Positions 1 to 8,408 are shown, counted from the first letter of the stretch. The stretch: DNA of 64,000 nt from Streptomyces sp. NRRL F-2664 (GCF_000719345.1 NZ_JOFX01000027.1:25081-89080); one strand, 5' to 3'. The notes: generated from the letters alone by a model not told the origin. Numbers and translations are program-made.

Positions 1-681
1 TTCTCGCCCGGGGACTACGGGCTGGTCATCGCCGTGAACGGGCTGCTGATCGTGGTGCTGCAGATCCCCGTCACCCGTTTCATCGAACACCGCGACCCGC
101 AGAAGCTGCTGGTCGTCTCGGCACTGCTGGCCGGTTACGGCTTCGCGCTGACGGCCTTCGCCGGGCCGGTGTGGGCGTACGCGCTGACGGTGTGCGTGTG
201 GACGCTCGCCGAGATCGTGAACTCGCCGACACAGATGACCCTGGTCGTACGGCTCTCGCCGGTGCACGGGCGCGGGCGCTACCAGGGCGTCTACTCGATG
301 TCCTGGGCGGTGGCCGCGCTGGTGGCGCCGCTGATGGCGGGCTTCGTGATCGACCGCTGGGGCGCCGGCTGGCTGTGGGCGGCCACGGGTGCGCTCGGCA
401 CGGTGGCGGCGGCCGGCTACTGGCTGCTCATGCGGGACCTTGCATCGGGAGACCGGGGTACGGGCCCGGGCGCAGCCGGCGGTGGGAACACCGACCGGAA
501 GGCGGCGCGAGAGCCGGCCGCCCACGAGCCGTCGGCGACTCCCGAGCCGTCGGCAGGATGCGAGGCGTCGGCGACTCCCGAGCCGTCGGCAGCACGCGAG
601 CCCGCGGTCACCGCCCCGGCGGGCAGGGCCCCCGCGGCCGCCGGGCCGCTCCCCTGCGCGGACCCGGTGGGATCGGTCTGA
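1..681 (+). CDS. MFS transporter, C-terminal part (gene starts before window)
   Basis: The reading frame is open from the first base, so the N-terminal half lies outside the window. The visible part has several hydrophobic helices and a loop with GRGRYQGVYSMSWAVAALVAPLMAGFVIDRWG, split by charged turns, typical of the second half of a 12-helix major facilitator exporter. After the last helix (about residue 145) comes a roughly 75-residue cytoplasmic tail rich in Ala, Pro, Glu and Ser with repeated EPSATPEPSA units encoded by a DNA direct repeat. The substrate cannot be told. The family call is good; the tail is unlike the compact ends of most MFS proteins. Confidence 0.8.
   Translation, partial: FSPGDYGLVIAVNGLLIVVLQIPVTRFIEHRDPQKLLVVSALLAGYGFALTAFAGPVWAYALTVCVWTLAEIVNSPTQMTLVVRLSPVHGRGRYQGVYSMSWAVAALVAPLMAGFVIDRWGAGWLWAATGALGTVAAAGYWLLMRDLASGDRGTGPGAAGGGNTDRKAAREPAAHEPSATPEPSAGCEASATPEPSAAREPAVTAPAGRAPAAAGPLPCADPVGSV
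531..592. repeat. Two 26-bp direct repeats, period 36
   Basis: Positions 531-556 and 567-592 are identical and spaced by 10 bases. The unit is a multiple of three, so both copies stay in frame and encode the SATPEPSA repeats of the transporter tail. It looks like a slippage-prone tandem repeat. Confidence 0.85.
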
Positions 682-717
682 GCGCGCCGCTCTCGGCCGG
701 CGGCCCTCCCCGCGCCG

Positions 718-1239
718 TCAGTCGGACGGGTCGGCAGGGTCCTGCGCCGGCCCGTCCTGGGGGCGCGTCAGGTGCTTGAAGGCGTCGAGGTTGAAGGTCG
801 GCTCACCGCGCGAGACCCGCCACTCGTACTCGCGCCGGATCGAGCTCGCGAAACCCAGCTCCAGCAGGGTGTTGAAGGAGCCGTCCGCCGCCTCCAGCAC
901 CGTGCCGAGCAGCCGGTCCAGCTCCTCCGGAGTGACGACCGACAGCGGCAGGCGGGCGGTGAGGTAGATGTCGCCGAGGCGGTCCACCGCGTACGCCATC
1001 CCGTACAGCTTGAGATTGCGCTCCAGCAGCCAGCGGTGGACGCCCGCCTCGTTCTCGTCGGGGTGGCGGATCACGAAGGCGTTGACCGACAGCGAGTGCC
1101 GGCCGACCCGGATCGAGCAGGTGGTGCTCAGCTTGCGCGTGCCGGGAAGCTGGACGACGTAGGTGCCCGGCTGGGGGCTCTCCCAGCTCAGTTCCGCTCC
1201 GGCGAGCGCGCTCTCGATGATCTCGGCGGTGTCAGCCAT
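718..1239 (-). CDS. YbjN domain-containing protein
   Basis: A 173-residue cytoplasmic protein with the alpha/beta YbjN fold, seen in the core from [12 protein letters not shown] through [16 protein letters not shown] to the helix [21 protein letters not shown]. YbjN proteins resemble type III secretion chaperones in fold; their role in actinobacteria is unknown. The ATG has no Shine-Dalgarno, but TACGCT ends six bases before it, so it is probably translated leaderless. Its first bases overlap the end of mshA by 8 nt on the same strand, so its promoter would lie inside the mshA 3' end. It ends in a short acidic tail. Confidence 0.8.
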   Translation of the reverse strand: MADTAEIIESALAGAELSWESPQPGTYVVQLPGTRKLSTTCSIRVGRHSLSVNAFVIRHPDENEAGVHRWLLERNLKLYGMAYAVDRLGDIYLTARLPLSVVTPEELDRLLGTVLEAADGSFNTLLELGFASSIRREYEWRVSRGEPTFNLDAFKHLTRPQDGPAQDPADPSD

Positions 1240-2617
1240 GGTGGGAGCGTACGCGACGGCGGTGGTCGTGCATCGCCGCCGTGTACACGTCGGCCGTGCC
1301 GGCGGCCGCCGTGTCCCAGCCGAAGAACTGCGCGTGCCGCGCCGCCGCGGCGCCCATCCGGTCCGCGAGCCCGGGCTCGTCGACGAAGCGGCGCAGCTGC
1401 CGCGCGTAGTCCGCCGGGTCGTGGCCGGGTACGAGGATCCCCGTGACGCCGTCGTCGACGGCGACGGGCAGTCCGCCGACCTCGGCGGCCAGCACCGGGG
1501 TGCCCGCCGCCTGGGCTTCTATGGCGACGAGCCCGAAGGACTCGCTGTAGGACGGCATGACCAGCACGGACGCCGCCCGGAACCAGTCCGCGAGCCCGTC
1601 CTGCGCGACGGGCGGGTGGAAGTGCACGAGGTCGGCGATGCCGAGTTTCGCGGCGAGCTTCTGCAGGCCTTCCGGCTTGGCGAGGCCGCTGCCGCTGGGG
1701 CCGCCGACGACGGGCACGAAGAGGCGGCGGCGCAGCGAGGGGTCGCGGTCGACGAGGACGGCGACGGCACGCAGCAGGATGTCGGGGGCCTTCAGCGGCT
1801 GGATGCGCCCGGCGAAGAGGGGTATGACGGCGTCCTGCGGGAGGCCGAGGCGGGCGCGGGCGGCGGCCCGGCCGTCGCCGACGGTGAAGCGGTCGAGGTT
1901 CACGCCGGGGTGGACGACGGCCACCTTGGCGGGGTCGGCCTCGTAGTACCGCACGAGTTCGTCGGCCTCTTCGGCGGTGTTGGCGATGAGCCGGTCGGCG
2001 GCGGAGACGATCTGCGTCTCGCCTATGACGCGGGCCGCGGGCTCGGGGGTGTCCCCCTCGGCCAGGGCGGCGTTCTTGACCTTGGCCATGGTGTGCATGG
2101 CGTGGACGAGGGGCACGCCCCAGCGCTGGGCGGCGAGCCAGCCGACGTGCCCGGAGAGCCAGTAGTGGGAGTGGACGAGGTCGTAGTACCCCGGGCGGTG
2201 GCCGGCCCAGGCCTGCATCACGCCGTGGGTGAAGGCGCACAGCTGGGCCGGGAGCTCCTCCTTGGCGAGGCCTTCGTAGGGGCCGGCGTCCACGTGCCGC
2301 ACCAGGACGCCGGGGGCCAGCTCGACGACGGGGGGCAGCCCGCCGGTGGTGGCCCGGGTGAAGACCTCGACCTCGATGTTGATCGCGGCCAGACGGCGGG
2401 CCAGTTCCACGATGTAGACGTTCATCCCCCCGGCGTCGCCGGTGCCGGGCTGGTGCAGGGGTGAGGTGTGCACGCTGAGCATGGCCACCCGGCGCGGCTT
2501 GCGGTGGTGGCCGACGGCCGGCAGGCGCAGCCGGGGCGGTTCGTGGCGGGTGGCGGCGCGGGCGGCGGCGAGGCGCCCGCTGAGGCTGCCGCCGAGGCGG
2601 GACACGTACTGGCTCAA
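1232..2617 (-). CDS. mshA: D-inositol-3-phosphate glycosyltransferase MshA
   Basis: First committed step of mycothiol synthesis: transfers GlcNAc from UDP-GlcNAc to 1L-inositol 3-phosphate. The 461-residue GT-B protein shows the N-terminal segment [21 protein letters not shown] followed by [13 protein letters not shown], the inositol-phosphate side HTMAKVKN, the hinge and the donor site [15 protein letters not shown] and [22 protein letters not shown] chose the TTG start (SQYVSRLGG follows) because GGAAG lies 7 nt upstream and actinobacterial MshA proteins begin here; the reading frame runs further upstream but with no family-like sequence. A SigR-type promoter lies about 100 nt upstream. mshD, the last enzyme of the pathway, is also in this window near 33 kb. 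Confidence 0.95.
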   Translation of the reverse strand: MSQYVSRLGGSLSGRLAAARAATRHEPPRLRLPAVGHHRKPRRVAMLSVHTSPLHQPGTGDAGGMNVYIVELARRLAAINIEVEVFTRATTGGLPPVVELAPGVLVRHVDAGPYEGLAKEELPAQLCAFTHGVMQAWAGHRPGYYDLVHSHYWLSGHVGWLAAQRWGVPLVHAMHTMAKVKNAALAEGDTPEPAARVIGETQIVSAADRLIANTAEEADELVRYYEADPAKVAVVHPGVNLDRFTVGDGRAAARARLGLPQDAVIPLFAGRIQPLKAPDILLRAVAVLVDRDPSLRRRLFVPVVGGPSGSGLAKPEGLQKLAAKLGIADLVHFHPPVAQDGLADWFRAASVLVMPSYSESFGLVAIEAQAAGTPVLAAEVGGLPVAVDDGVTGILVPGHDPADYARQLRRFVDEPGLADRMGAAAARHAQFFGWDTAAAGTADVYTAAMHDHRRRVRSHHG

Positions 2618-2722
2618 GGAAGCGCTTCCTCTCGGCTCGGACGGTGCGCGCGCGACGCTCGGACGGCAGGACGGACGGACGGCATGGCTGCGAGGGCGCG
2701 TGGGGCGCCCTGCAAGGAGTGC

Positions 2723-2749
2723 AACCCGGATGGCCGTCCCCCGCATTCC
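2723..2749 (-). promoter_or_regulatory. Putative SigR-type promoter of mshA
   Basis: On the minus strand GGAAT (2749-2745), a 19-base spacer and GTT (2725-2723) match the disulfide-stress sigma factor consensus GGAAT-N18/19-GTT. mshA is a known SigR target in Streptomyces, and the predicted transcript start (about 2715) leaves a leader of roughly 100 nt before the TTG. The -35 element lies in the loop of a strong inverted repeat. Confidence 0.7.
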
Positions 2750-2758
2750 GGGACGGCC
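2732..2758 (+). terminator. 9-bp stem-loop between divergent mshA and methyltransferase
   Basis: GGCCGTCCC and GGGACGGCC flank a 9-nt loop and are followed on the plus strand by GCTTTT, like an intrinsic terminator. No plus-strand gene ends nearby, so it may insulate the methyltransferase from read-through, or only reflect the overlapping mshA promoter. Confidence 0.4.
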
Positions 2759-2870
2759 GCTTTTCCTGCGCGTTCCTCGGGTTTCTTCGTGTTTCCCGGA
2801 CGCCGCGCGGTCCGCGGGGGTGCGCCGGGCCCTTTTCACCGCGCGGGGGCACTCCGCTTACCCTCGCCCC

Positions 2871-3698
2871 ATGGCCTCCCGCAGTACCCCGTCCCCGTCA
2901 CCCGGCCGCGCCGCCGGCCGTCCTGTGGGTTCGGTGACGCGCGGGACGACGAATCCGAACCGGTTGCGCCGGATGGACCGCTGGATCGCCGCCTCCCACG
3001 GCGCCGCGCTGCGGCGGGCGGCGGAACCGGTGGCGGTGGACCTCGGGTACGGGGCCGCGCCCTGGACGGCGGTGGAACTGCTGGCGCGGCTGCGGGACGC
3101 GGCGCCGCGGGTGCGGGTGGTCGGTATCGAGATCGAGCCCGCGCGGGTCGCGGGGGCGAAGCCGTACGAGCGCGAGGGGCTCAGCTTCCGGCACGGCGGC
3201 TTCGAGGTCCCGCTGGAGGGCGGGGAGCGCCCGATGCTGATCCGCGCGGCGAACGTCCTGCGCCAGTACGACGAGGAGCAGGTCACGGAGGTGTGGGCGC
3301 GGCTGTGCGCGCGGCTGGCGCCGGGCGGGCTGCTGGTGGAGGGGACCTGCGACGAGATCGGGCGGCGGCACGTGTGGGTGGCGCTCGGTCCCGAGGGGCC
3401 GCGCACGGTGACGTTCGCGACGCGGCTGGGCTCGCTGGAGCGTCCCTCGGACCTGGCGGAGCGGCTGCCGAAGGCGCTGATCCACCGCAACGTGCCGGGT
3501 GAGCCGGTGTACGCGTTCCTGCGCGACTTCGACCGGGCGTGGGCGGCGGCGGCTCCGTACGCCTCGTACGGGGCGCGGCAGCGCTGGATCCGCACGGCGC
3601 GGGCGCTGTCCGCGCACTGGCCGCTGGCGGACGGGCCCGGGCGGTGGCGGCAGGGGGAACTGACGCTGCGCTGGGAGGCGTTGCGCCCGGTGGGGTGA
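2871..3698 (+). CDS. Class I SAM-dependent methyltransferase-like protein
   Basis: A 275-residue protein with a Rossmann methyltransferase start: VAVDLGYGAAPWTAVELLARL (motif I, with DLGYG in place of D-x-G-x-G-x-G) at about residues 56-76, then VRVVGIEIEPARV (motif II, acidic ribose contact), and LAPGGLLVEGTCDEIGRRHVW further on. The substrate is unknown. I chose the ATG that follows TACCCT by six bases with no Shine-Dalgarno, i.e. a leaderless start; the open frame continues upstream but through mshA. Divergent from mshA. The C-terminal part (YASYGARQRWIRTARAL) is specific to this actinobacterial family. Confidence 0.75.
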   Translation: MASRSTPSPSPGRAAGRPVGSVTRGTTNPNRLRRMDRWIAASHGAALRRAAEPVAVDLGYGAAPWTAVELLARLRDAAPRVRVVGIEIEPARVAGAKPYEREGLSFRHGGFEVPLEGGERPMLIRAANVLRQYDEEQVTEVWARLCARLAPGGLLVEGTCDEIGRRHVWVALGPEGPRTVTFATRLGSLERPSDLAERLPKALIHRNVPGEPVYAFLRDFDRAWAAAAPYASYGARQRWIRTARALSAHWPLADGPGRWRQGELTLRWEALRPVG

Positions 3699-3863
3699 GA
3701 GCGGACCGCGGGGGAACCGGCGATCGGGGCGGGCCGTTGATCCGTGAGGGGCAGGGCTCGGGGTCCGTTGGGGCAGACAAGATCGAAACGGCATCCACAA
3801 GGGTGTCGGATTTCGACGACTCGTGGCACCATCCCGGTGACGGTGCGAAGTTACTGATGAATA

Positions 3864-3887
3864 GTCAGATCTGATACGAGGTCTGAC
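3864..3887 (+). promoter_or_regulatory. Hairpin in the leader of the NlpC/P60 gene
   Basis: GTCAGATC (3864-3871) can pair with GGTCTGAC (3880-3887) through one G-U pair across an 8-nt loop, ending about 10 nt before the G-rich ribosome site. It could affect translation start. I saw no ydaO (c-di-AMP) riboswitch pattern here, although that class often controls such genes. Confidence 0.4.
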
Positions 3888-3906
3888 TCGGGTGCCTGGG
3901 GGGACC

Positions 3907-5001
3907 ATGGGGTCGGTTGGGCGACGGCGAGGCACAGGCTCTCTCGTGCTGCTGTGCGCGATGGCGGTGCTGACGGCACCGGGCCTCGCGACGGGCACGG
4001 CGTATGCGGCTCCGGCAGCCCCGGCAGCGCCCGGGGCTCCGGCGGCGCCGCTGCCCGATCCGGGCGGCAAGTCCCTGGAGCAGGTCCGCAAGGACATCGA
4101 CGAGCTCTACCGGCAGGCGGGCAGCGCGACGGACGCGTACAACCTCGCGGAGGCCGAGACCAAGGCCCAGTCGGAGAAGATCGTCGAAATCGCCAACCTG
4201 ATCGTCGCCGGCAAGGAGCGGATCGCGACCCTGAAGAGCCGTGCCGGCGCCGCGGCCCGCGCGCAGTACCGCGCGGGCGGCCTGCCGCCGGGCGCCCGGC
4301 TGGCGTTGAGCGACGACCCGAACCAGTTCCTCGACGGGGCGGACCGGTTGCGGCAGGGCGAGAAGGCTGCCTCCAACCTCCTGTCCGAACTGGACCGTAC
4401 CCAGACGGACTTGCAGCGCTACGCGGAGGAGGCGAGCGAGCGCTGGAAGAAGCTGGAGGAGAACCGGGTCAAGCAGGAGGAGTCCAAGAAGCAGATCGAG
4501 GCGAAGATCAAGGCCGCGGAGGAGCTGGAGAGCAAACTGGAGGCCGAGGAGAAGGCCCGGCTGATCCAGCTGGAGCAGGAAGCGCAGTACCGGGCGCAGA
4601 CGGCGTGGCTGTCGTCGGGCGCGATGAAGGACGTCAACGGCAAGGCCACGGACGCCGGCAAGCGGGCCGTGCAGTTCGCGACGGCGCAGATAGGGAAGCC
4701 GTACAAGTGGGGCGCCGTCGGCCCGGACTCCTTCGACTGCTCCGGGCTGACCTCCCAGGCCTGGCGCGCTGCCGGGCGCGGCATCCCGCGCACGTCGCAG
4801 GAGCAGCTGCGGCTGCTGCCGAAGATCGCGCTGAAGGACATGCGGCCGGGCGACCTGATCATCTACTTCGACGACGCCAGCCACGTCGGCATGTACGTGG
4901 GTGACGGCGCGATGGTCCACGCCCCCCGCCCCGGCCGCGACGTGACCATGGCGGGCGCCGGCTCCATGCCGATCAAGGCAGTGGTCCGCCCGGACGCGTG
5001 A
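3907..5001 (+). CDS. Secreted NlpC/P60 peptidoglycan hydrolase with coiled coil
   Basis: A 364-residue exported DL-endopeptidase of the RipA/CwlO type, cutting peptide stems of the cell wall. It has a signal peptide (RRRGTGSLVLLCAMAVLT to AYAA), a Pro/Ala stretch, a long charged coiled coil (about residues 60-230) that usually keeps the enzyme autoinhibited, and a C-terminal NlpC/P60 domain with the catalytic Cys in DSFDCSGLTSQAW and His in ASHVGMYVGDGAMVHAP. The ATG has GGGGGG four bases upstream; a GTG five codons earlier is possible. A leader hairpin precedes it. Expected role: wall remodelling during growth or sporulation. Confidence 0.92.
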   Translation: MGSVGRRRGTGSLVLLCAMAVLTAPGLATGTAYAAPAAPAAPGAPAAPLPDPGGKSLEQVRKDIDELYRQAGSATDAYNLAEAETKAQSEKIVEIANLIVAGKERIATLKSRAGAAARAQYRAGGLPPGARLALSDDPNQFLDGADRLRQGEKAASNLLSELDRTQTDLQRYAEEASERWKKLEENRVKQEESKKQIEAKIKAAEELESKLEAEEKARLIQLEQEAQYRAQTAWLSSGAMKDVNGKATDAGKRAVQFATAQIGKPYKWGAVGPDSFDCSGLTSQAWRAAGRGIPRTSQEQLRLLPKIALKDMRPGDLIIYFDDASHVGMYVGDGAMVHAPRPGRDVTMAGAGSMPIKAVVRPDA

Positions 5002-5009
5002 CCCCATCC

Positions 5010-5036
5010 GGACGGCACGCGCAACCGTCCGTGCCG
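5010..5036 (+). terminator. Possible terminator of the NlpC/P60 gene; rest of 5002-5307 empty
   Basis: Right after the stop codon CGGCACG (5013-5019) can pair with CGTGCCG (5030-5036); an alternative GGACGG/CCGTCC pairing overlaps it. There is no T run. I see no gene or other clear signal in the remaining about 270 bases before the next start. Confidence 0.4.
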
Positions 5037-5307
5037 CCCGAAACGCTCCGGACGGGCCGCCGGTGACGGGCGCCCGGTGACGGACGGCGAGCGGCCGGTG
5101 GCAACCCCGGCGGTGTGGGGGACGTCTCGTGGGGCGGGACGGAACGCGGCGCGGCCGTGAGCTTCGTCATCCGGTGAGGCCGATTTTCCCCCGTGATGAC
5201 GGCATATGACGGAGGCCCGCGCCAAGAACGGCATTCCGTTCGCGGGGCAGGGACCGCTAGGGTCTGCCGGACGAGCACCCTCGGGGGGAGGGAAGGAACC
5301 GGAAACG

Positions 5308-6669
5308 ATGCCCGTACCCGTACCGCGGCAGAGGGAGACCTCCGCCACGGAGAGCGGTCAGGCCGTTCTGCACACCGCCGCACCGCCTGGCTCCACAGGT
5401 GCCGGCGTCACGCAGGCGACCCCTCAGACCACCGCCCTGACCCTCCTGGTCATCGAGGACGACCCCGCCGGCGGGCTCACCGTCCCGGAGATCCTCGACG
5501 CCGACGGCCACCGCATCCGGCTCCGTACCGCCCGCAACCTCACCGAGGCCGAGCGGCTCCTCACCCCCGACGTGGCCTGCATCCTGCTCGACCTGTCGCT
5601 GCCCCGCGCCGGCAGCCGCGTCCCGTCCGCCACCGCCACGGCCGCCCCGGCCGTGCCGACCGGCGCGCCCGGCACGGCCACCGCCACCGCCGATCCGCAG
5701 CTCGCCGTCCTGCACCAGGTGCTGCGCCTGGCCCCGCGCCACGCCGTCCTCGTCCTCACCGACGAGGACGACGCCGAGCGCGCGGCCGAGGCCGTCCGTG
5801 TCGGGGCCCAGGACTTCCTCTTCCGCGACGAGCTGGACGGACGGCTGCTGAGCCGCGCCATCCGCTACGCCGTGGAGAGAAAACGGGCCGACATAGCCCA
5901 GTACAAACTTGCAGAATCGAAACTGCGCGCCCAGGAGAACGCCCGCCTGGAGCGCGGCCTGCTCCCCACCCCGCTCCTCGACGGCTCCGATCTGCGCTTC
6001 GCCGCCCGCTACCGCCCCGGCCGCAGCCGGGCCCTCCTCGGCGGGGACTTCTACGACACCGTCCGCACGCCCGACGGCACCGTCCACGCCATGATCGGCG
6101 ACGTCTGCGGCCACGGCCCCGACGAGGCCGCCCTCGGCGTCGAGCTGCGCATCGCCTGGCGCGCCCTGACCCTGGCGGGCCTCTGCGGGGACGACCTGCT
6201 GGCCACGCTCCAGGAAGTGCTGGAGGTGGAGCGCCCCTGCGAGGAGATCTTCGCGACGCTGTGCACCGTCGACATCGCCCCGGACGGCCGCCGCGCGGGC
6301 CTGTGCCTGGCCGGACATCCGGCCCCGCTGATCTCCCGGCCGGGCCGCCGTGCGCGGCTGCTCCCGTACGAGAACAGCGGCCCCGCCCTCGGCCTGCTGC
6401 CCCGGGCCCGCTGGCCGCGCCGGCAGGTCGAGCTCGGCGGCACCTGGAGCCTGATGCTCTACACCGACGGCCTCATCGAGGGGCGGATCGGCGAGGGCAG
6501 GGAACGCCTGGGCCAGGACGGCATGGTGGAGATGATCAACCGGCACCTGGACCTGGGTCTGAGCGGTGAGGGGCTGCTGGAGGCCTCCGTGACCGAGGCG
6601 CGCCGCCTCAACGGCGGCGAGCTCACCGACGACGTGGCCGTGGTCCTGCTCTCCCGTTCCGAGGGCTGA
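5308..6669 (+). CDS. Receiver domain-SpoIIE/PP2C serine phosphatase fusion
   Basis: A 453-residue cytoplasmic signalling protein. Residues about 45-190 form a receiver domain (LTLLVIEDDPAG, phosphoacceptor in ACILLDLSLP, then VLVLTDEDD), followed by a coiled linker and a PP2C-type phosphatase with GGDFYD, GDVCGHGPDEAA, LCLAGHPAPL, LMLYTDGL and the terminal DDVAVVLL metal ligands. Such fusions usually dephosphorylate anti-anti-sigma factors when the receiver is phosphorylated. Oddities: a roughly 34-residue Ala/Thr/Pro insert after the phosphoacceptor strand, and Arg (FLFRDE) where receivers normally have the signalling Lys. The ATG was chosen for the GGAGGGAAGGAA upstream; another in-frame ATG 34 codons earlier has none. 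Confidence 0.85.
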   Translation: MPVPVPRQRETSATESGQAVLHTAAPPGSTGAGVTQATPQTTALTLLVIEDDPAGGLTVPEILDADGHRIRLRTARNLTEAERLLTPDVACILLDLSLPRAGSRVPSATATAAPAVPTGAPGTATATADPQLAVLHQVLRLAPRHAVLVLTDEDDAERAAEAVRVGAQDFLFRDELDGRLLSRAIRYAVERKRADIAQYKLAESKLRAQENARLERGLLPTPLLDGSDLRFAARYRPGRSRALLGGDFYDTVRTPDGTVHAMIGDVCGHGPDEAALGVELRIAWRALTLAGLCGDDLLATLQEVLEVERPCEEIFATLCTVDIAPDGRRAGLCLAGHPAPLISRPGRRARLLPYENSGPALGLLPRARWPRRQVELGGTWSLMLYTDGLIEGRIGEGRERLGQDGMVEMINRHLDLGLSGEGLLEASVTEARRLNGGELTDDVAVVLLSRSEG

Positions 6670-6707
6670 TCCGCCCGAGACCGGGCGGACGCCTCACCGG
6701 CTACCGG

Positions 6708-7040
6708 CTACCGGCCGCCGTTGTAGGGGCCGTACGGGCCGTCGCTGCTGCTGCCACCGCTGCGGCGGCCGCCACCCGAGACCTGCTTGAGGGCCGGCCG
6801 GACGTCCACGAAGAACACGATGGTCGCCACCAGACCGGCGATCTGGAGGAACAGCAGCCCCAGGAAGGCGTCCACGAGCACGGTGATGCCGAGGATGACC
6901 AGCCAGAAGGTCTTGCTCTGCTTGTCGGCCGCCCGGTACGCGTCGTCCCGCGCCAGCAGCGCGAATCCGAAGGCCACCACGGCGAGCACCAGCATGGCGA
7001 GCCCGAGCAGCGGGATCACGCCTTGATCGAACCCGTCCAT
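6708..7040 (-). CDS. DUF2516-type small membrane protein
   Basis: A 110-residue protein with three predicted membrane segments (IPLLGLAMLVLAVVAFGFAL; FWLVILGITVLVDAFLGLLF; GLVATIVFFV) and a Gly/Ser/Tyr-rich C-terminus ending PYGPYNGGR. Function unknown. The second of two nearby ATGs is preferred because GGAG lies 8 nt upstream; the first would start two codons earlier at 7046. It follows the HbhA-like gene and the XRE gene on the same strand, an order I recall from mycobacteria (Rv0474-hbhA-Rv0476), which suggests a linked envelope function. Confidence 0.75.
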   Translation of the reverse strand: MDGFDQGVIPLLGLAMLVLAVVAFGFALLARDDAYRAADKQSKTFWLVILGITVLVDAFLGLLFLQIAGLVATIVFFVDVRPALKQVSGGGRRSGGSSSDGPYGPYNGGR

Positions 7041-7135
7041 CAGCATCGCTCCGACCGCCTTCTTCTGCTCGCGCTTCGCACTTCGGGTGCCGCCTCACAC
7101 CACGCTACCGGCACACGCCCCTGCATCCACCCCAA

Positions 7136-7166
7136 CGGGCCGGGCCCCTGAAGGGTGCCCGGCCCG
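7136..7166 (-). terminator. Hairpin downstream of the HbhA-like gene
   Basis: CGGGCCGGGC (7136-7145) is perfectly complementary to GCCCGGCCCG (7157-7166) across an 11-nt loop. It lies just after the stop of the HbhA-like gene and probably ends or attenuates its transcript. No T run, as is common in Streptomyces. Confidence 0.6.
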
Positions 7167-7191
7167 CCGTACGCCCATGCGGGCGGGGTGC

Positions 7192-7749
7192 TCAGCTCGC
7201 GTCGTCCGCGCTGACGGCGGCCTTCTTGGCCCCGCCGCCCCGGCGCGCGGCCGGCTTCTTCGCGGTGGACTGCTCGTCGGCCGAGGCCTCGGCCGACGGC
7301 TCGGCGGCCGCCTCCGGCTCGGACTTCGGCTCGGGCCGCGGCTCGACGACGACCGCGATGTCGACGATCTCCTCGGAGACCCCGCCGCGCCAGGCCCGCA
7401 CGGCCTGCTCACCGTGCTCGGCGACCTTGTCGTAGGTCTCCTTCGCGCGCACCGCGTACTCGGCGGCCACGCCGACACCGCGCAGCGCCAGGTCCTGGGC
7501 GGTCTCCCCGATCTTCTTCGGGTCGATCGCGCCGAACACCTCGGCGACCTTGGCGGTCACGGCGTCCTGCACAACCTTCGGGTCCGTGTTCTTCACGGCC
7601 TCGATGCGCGCGGGGGCCTCGGCGCGCAGCTGCTCGATGAGCTCCGGAACCTTCTTCGCCTGCTGGACGGCGAGATCGGCGGTGCCGGCGGCGAAGTAGA
7701 GGGGAGTGGGGTCGGTGAGGGTCTTCTTCAGGTCATCGGCGATGGCCAT
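7192..7749 (-). CDS. Heparin-binding hemagglutinin (HbhA)-like protein
   Basis: A 185-residue helical protein: an N-terminal DDLKKTLTDPTPLYFAAGTADLAV, a long amphipathic helical region with many Lys/Glu/Val (VAEVFGAIDPKKIGETAQDLALRG split over the stretch), and a low-complexity tail of Glu/Pro/Ala then Lys/Arg (TAKKPAARRGGGAKKA). The layout matches mycobacterial HbhA, a surface and lipid-inclusion associated adhesin, though the basic tail is much shorter and an acidic stretch precedes it. The start MAIADD has GGGAGG 8 nt upstream. In Streptomyces the role is unknown; no export signal is visible. Likely co-transcribed with the XRE gene 23 nt upstream. Confidence 0.75.
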   Translation of the reverse strand: MAIADDLKKTLTDPTPLYFAAGTADLAVQQAKKVPELIEQLRAEAPARIEAVKNTDPKVVQDAVTAKVAEVFGAIDPKKIGETAQDLALRGVGVAAEYAVRAKETYDKVAEHGEQAVRAWRGGVSEEIVDIAVVVEPRPEPKSEPEAAAEPSAEASADEQSTAKKPAARRGGGAKKAAVSADDAS

Positions 7750-7772
7750 GTGCTGGTCCTCCCGGATCAACT

Positions 7773-8174
7773 TCAGTCGGTCTTCGACGGCATCTCGTCG
7801 GAGGGGGCGTCAGGAACTGCGGGCGCGTCGAGGGCGTTCTCCTTGCGGAACGACTCGTAGATCTGGAGCAGCACCTGCTTCTGCCGCTCGTTGATGGACG
7901 GGTCGGCGAGTATGACGGCTCGCGTCTCCACCTCGTCGCGGTCCCGCTCGTCGAGGATCCCGGCCTGCACGTACAGCGTCTCCGCGGAGATCCGCAGCGC
8001 CTTGGCCAGCTGCTGGAGGATGTCCGCGCTCGGCTTGCGCAGCCCGCGCTCGATCTGGCTCAGGTACGGATTCGACACCCCCGCCGCGTCGGCGAGCTGC
8101 CGCAGCGAGAGCTGCGCCTGCCGCCGCTGCTCGCGGAGGTATTCGCCGAGATTCCCGACGTTGAGCGATGCCAT
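7773..8174 (-). CDS. XRE-family HTH transcriptional regulator
   Basis: A 133-residue protein with an N-terminal helix-turn-helix of about 55 residues (EYLREQRRQAQLSLRQLA, AAGVSNPYLSQIERGLRKPS) and a helical C-terminal part ending in a Pro/Asp-rich tail. It resembles mycobacterial Rv0474. The ATG start gives SLNVGNLGEYL, the usual beginning; no strong ribosome site. A 20-bp palindrome 31 nt upstream of the start is a good candidate for its own operator. It heads the set with the HbhA-like gene and, past a hairpin, the DUF2516 gene. Confidence 0.87.
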   Translation of the reverse strand: MASLNVGNLGEYLREQRRQAQLSLRQLADAAGVSNPYLSQIERGLRKPSADILQQLAKALRISAETLYVQAGILDERDRDEVETRAVILADPSINERQKQVLLQIYESFRKENALDAPAVPDAPSDEMPSKTD

Positions 8175-8204
8175 GCCGCCGATCCTGCCGGACCCCGCTA
8201 ACTT

Positions 8205-8224
8205 TTGCAAGCAGATGCTTGCAA
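8205..8224. promoter_or_regulatory. 20-bp palindrome, probable XRE operator
   Basis: TTGCAAGCAGATGCTTGCAA has 9-bp perfect arms around a 2-bp centre. It lies between the divergent XRE gene and the DUF4328 gene, 31 nt from the XRE start. A -35-like TTGCAA is part of it, so binding would block the XRE promoter. It resembles a Nur box (TTGCAA-N5-TTGCAA) but the spacing is 8. Confidence 0.65.
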
Positions 8225-8408
8225 CATCTCCCGGTGCCGCAGGCCGCAGCGGGCGCCGCTGTCCCGCTCCGGCCCGTTCTGACCTGGGAAAACTGCCTGG
8301 ACTCCGGGCGGTGACCGGCATATCTTCACCGGGCACGATCTTGGCGGGCCCCCGCACGACCGGTGGGGCCGTCCGCAGGTCATCCGTTTCCCCGGGGGGT
8401 CCACCGTC

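Noticed and set aside
1188..2852. A 554-codon Arg/Pro-rich minus-strand frame over mshA
   Set aside because: Same strand, different frame from mshA; composition typical of an out-of-frame read.
8205..8224. Nur box reading of the TTGCAA palindrome
   Set aside because: Nur boxes have TTGCAA halves spaced by 5 bases; here the spacing is 8, and the site fits an XRE operator better.
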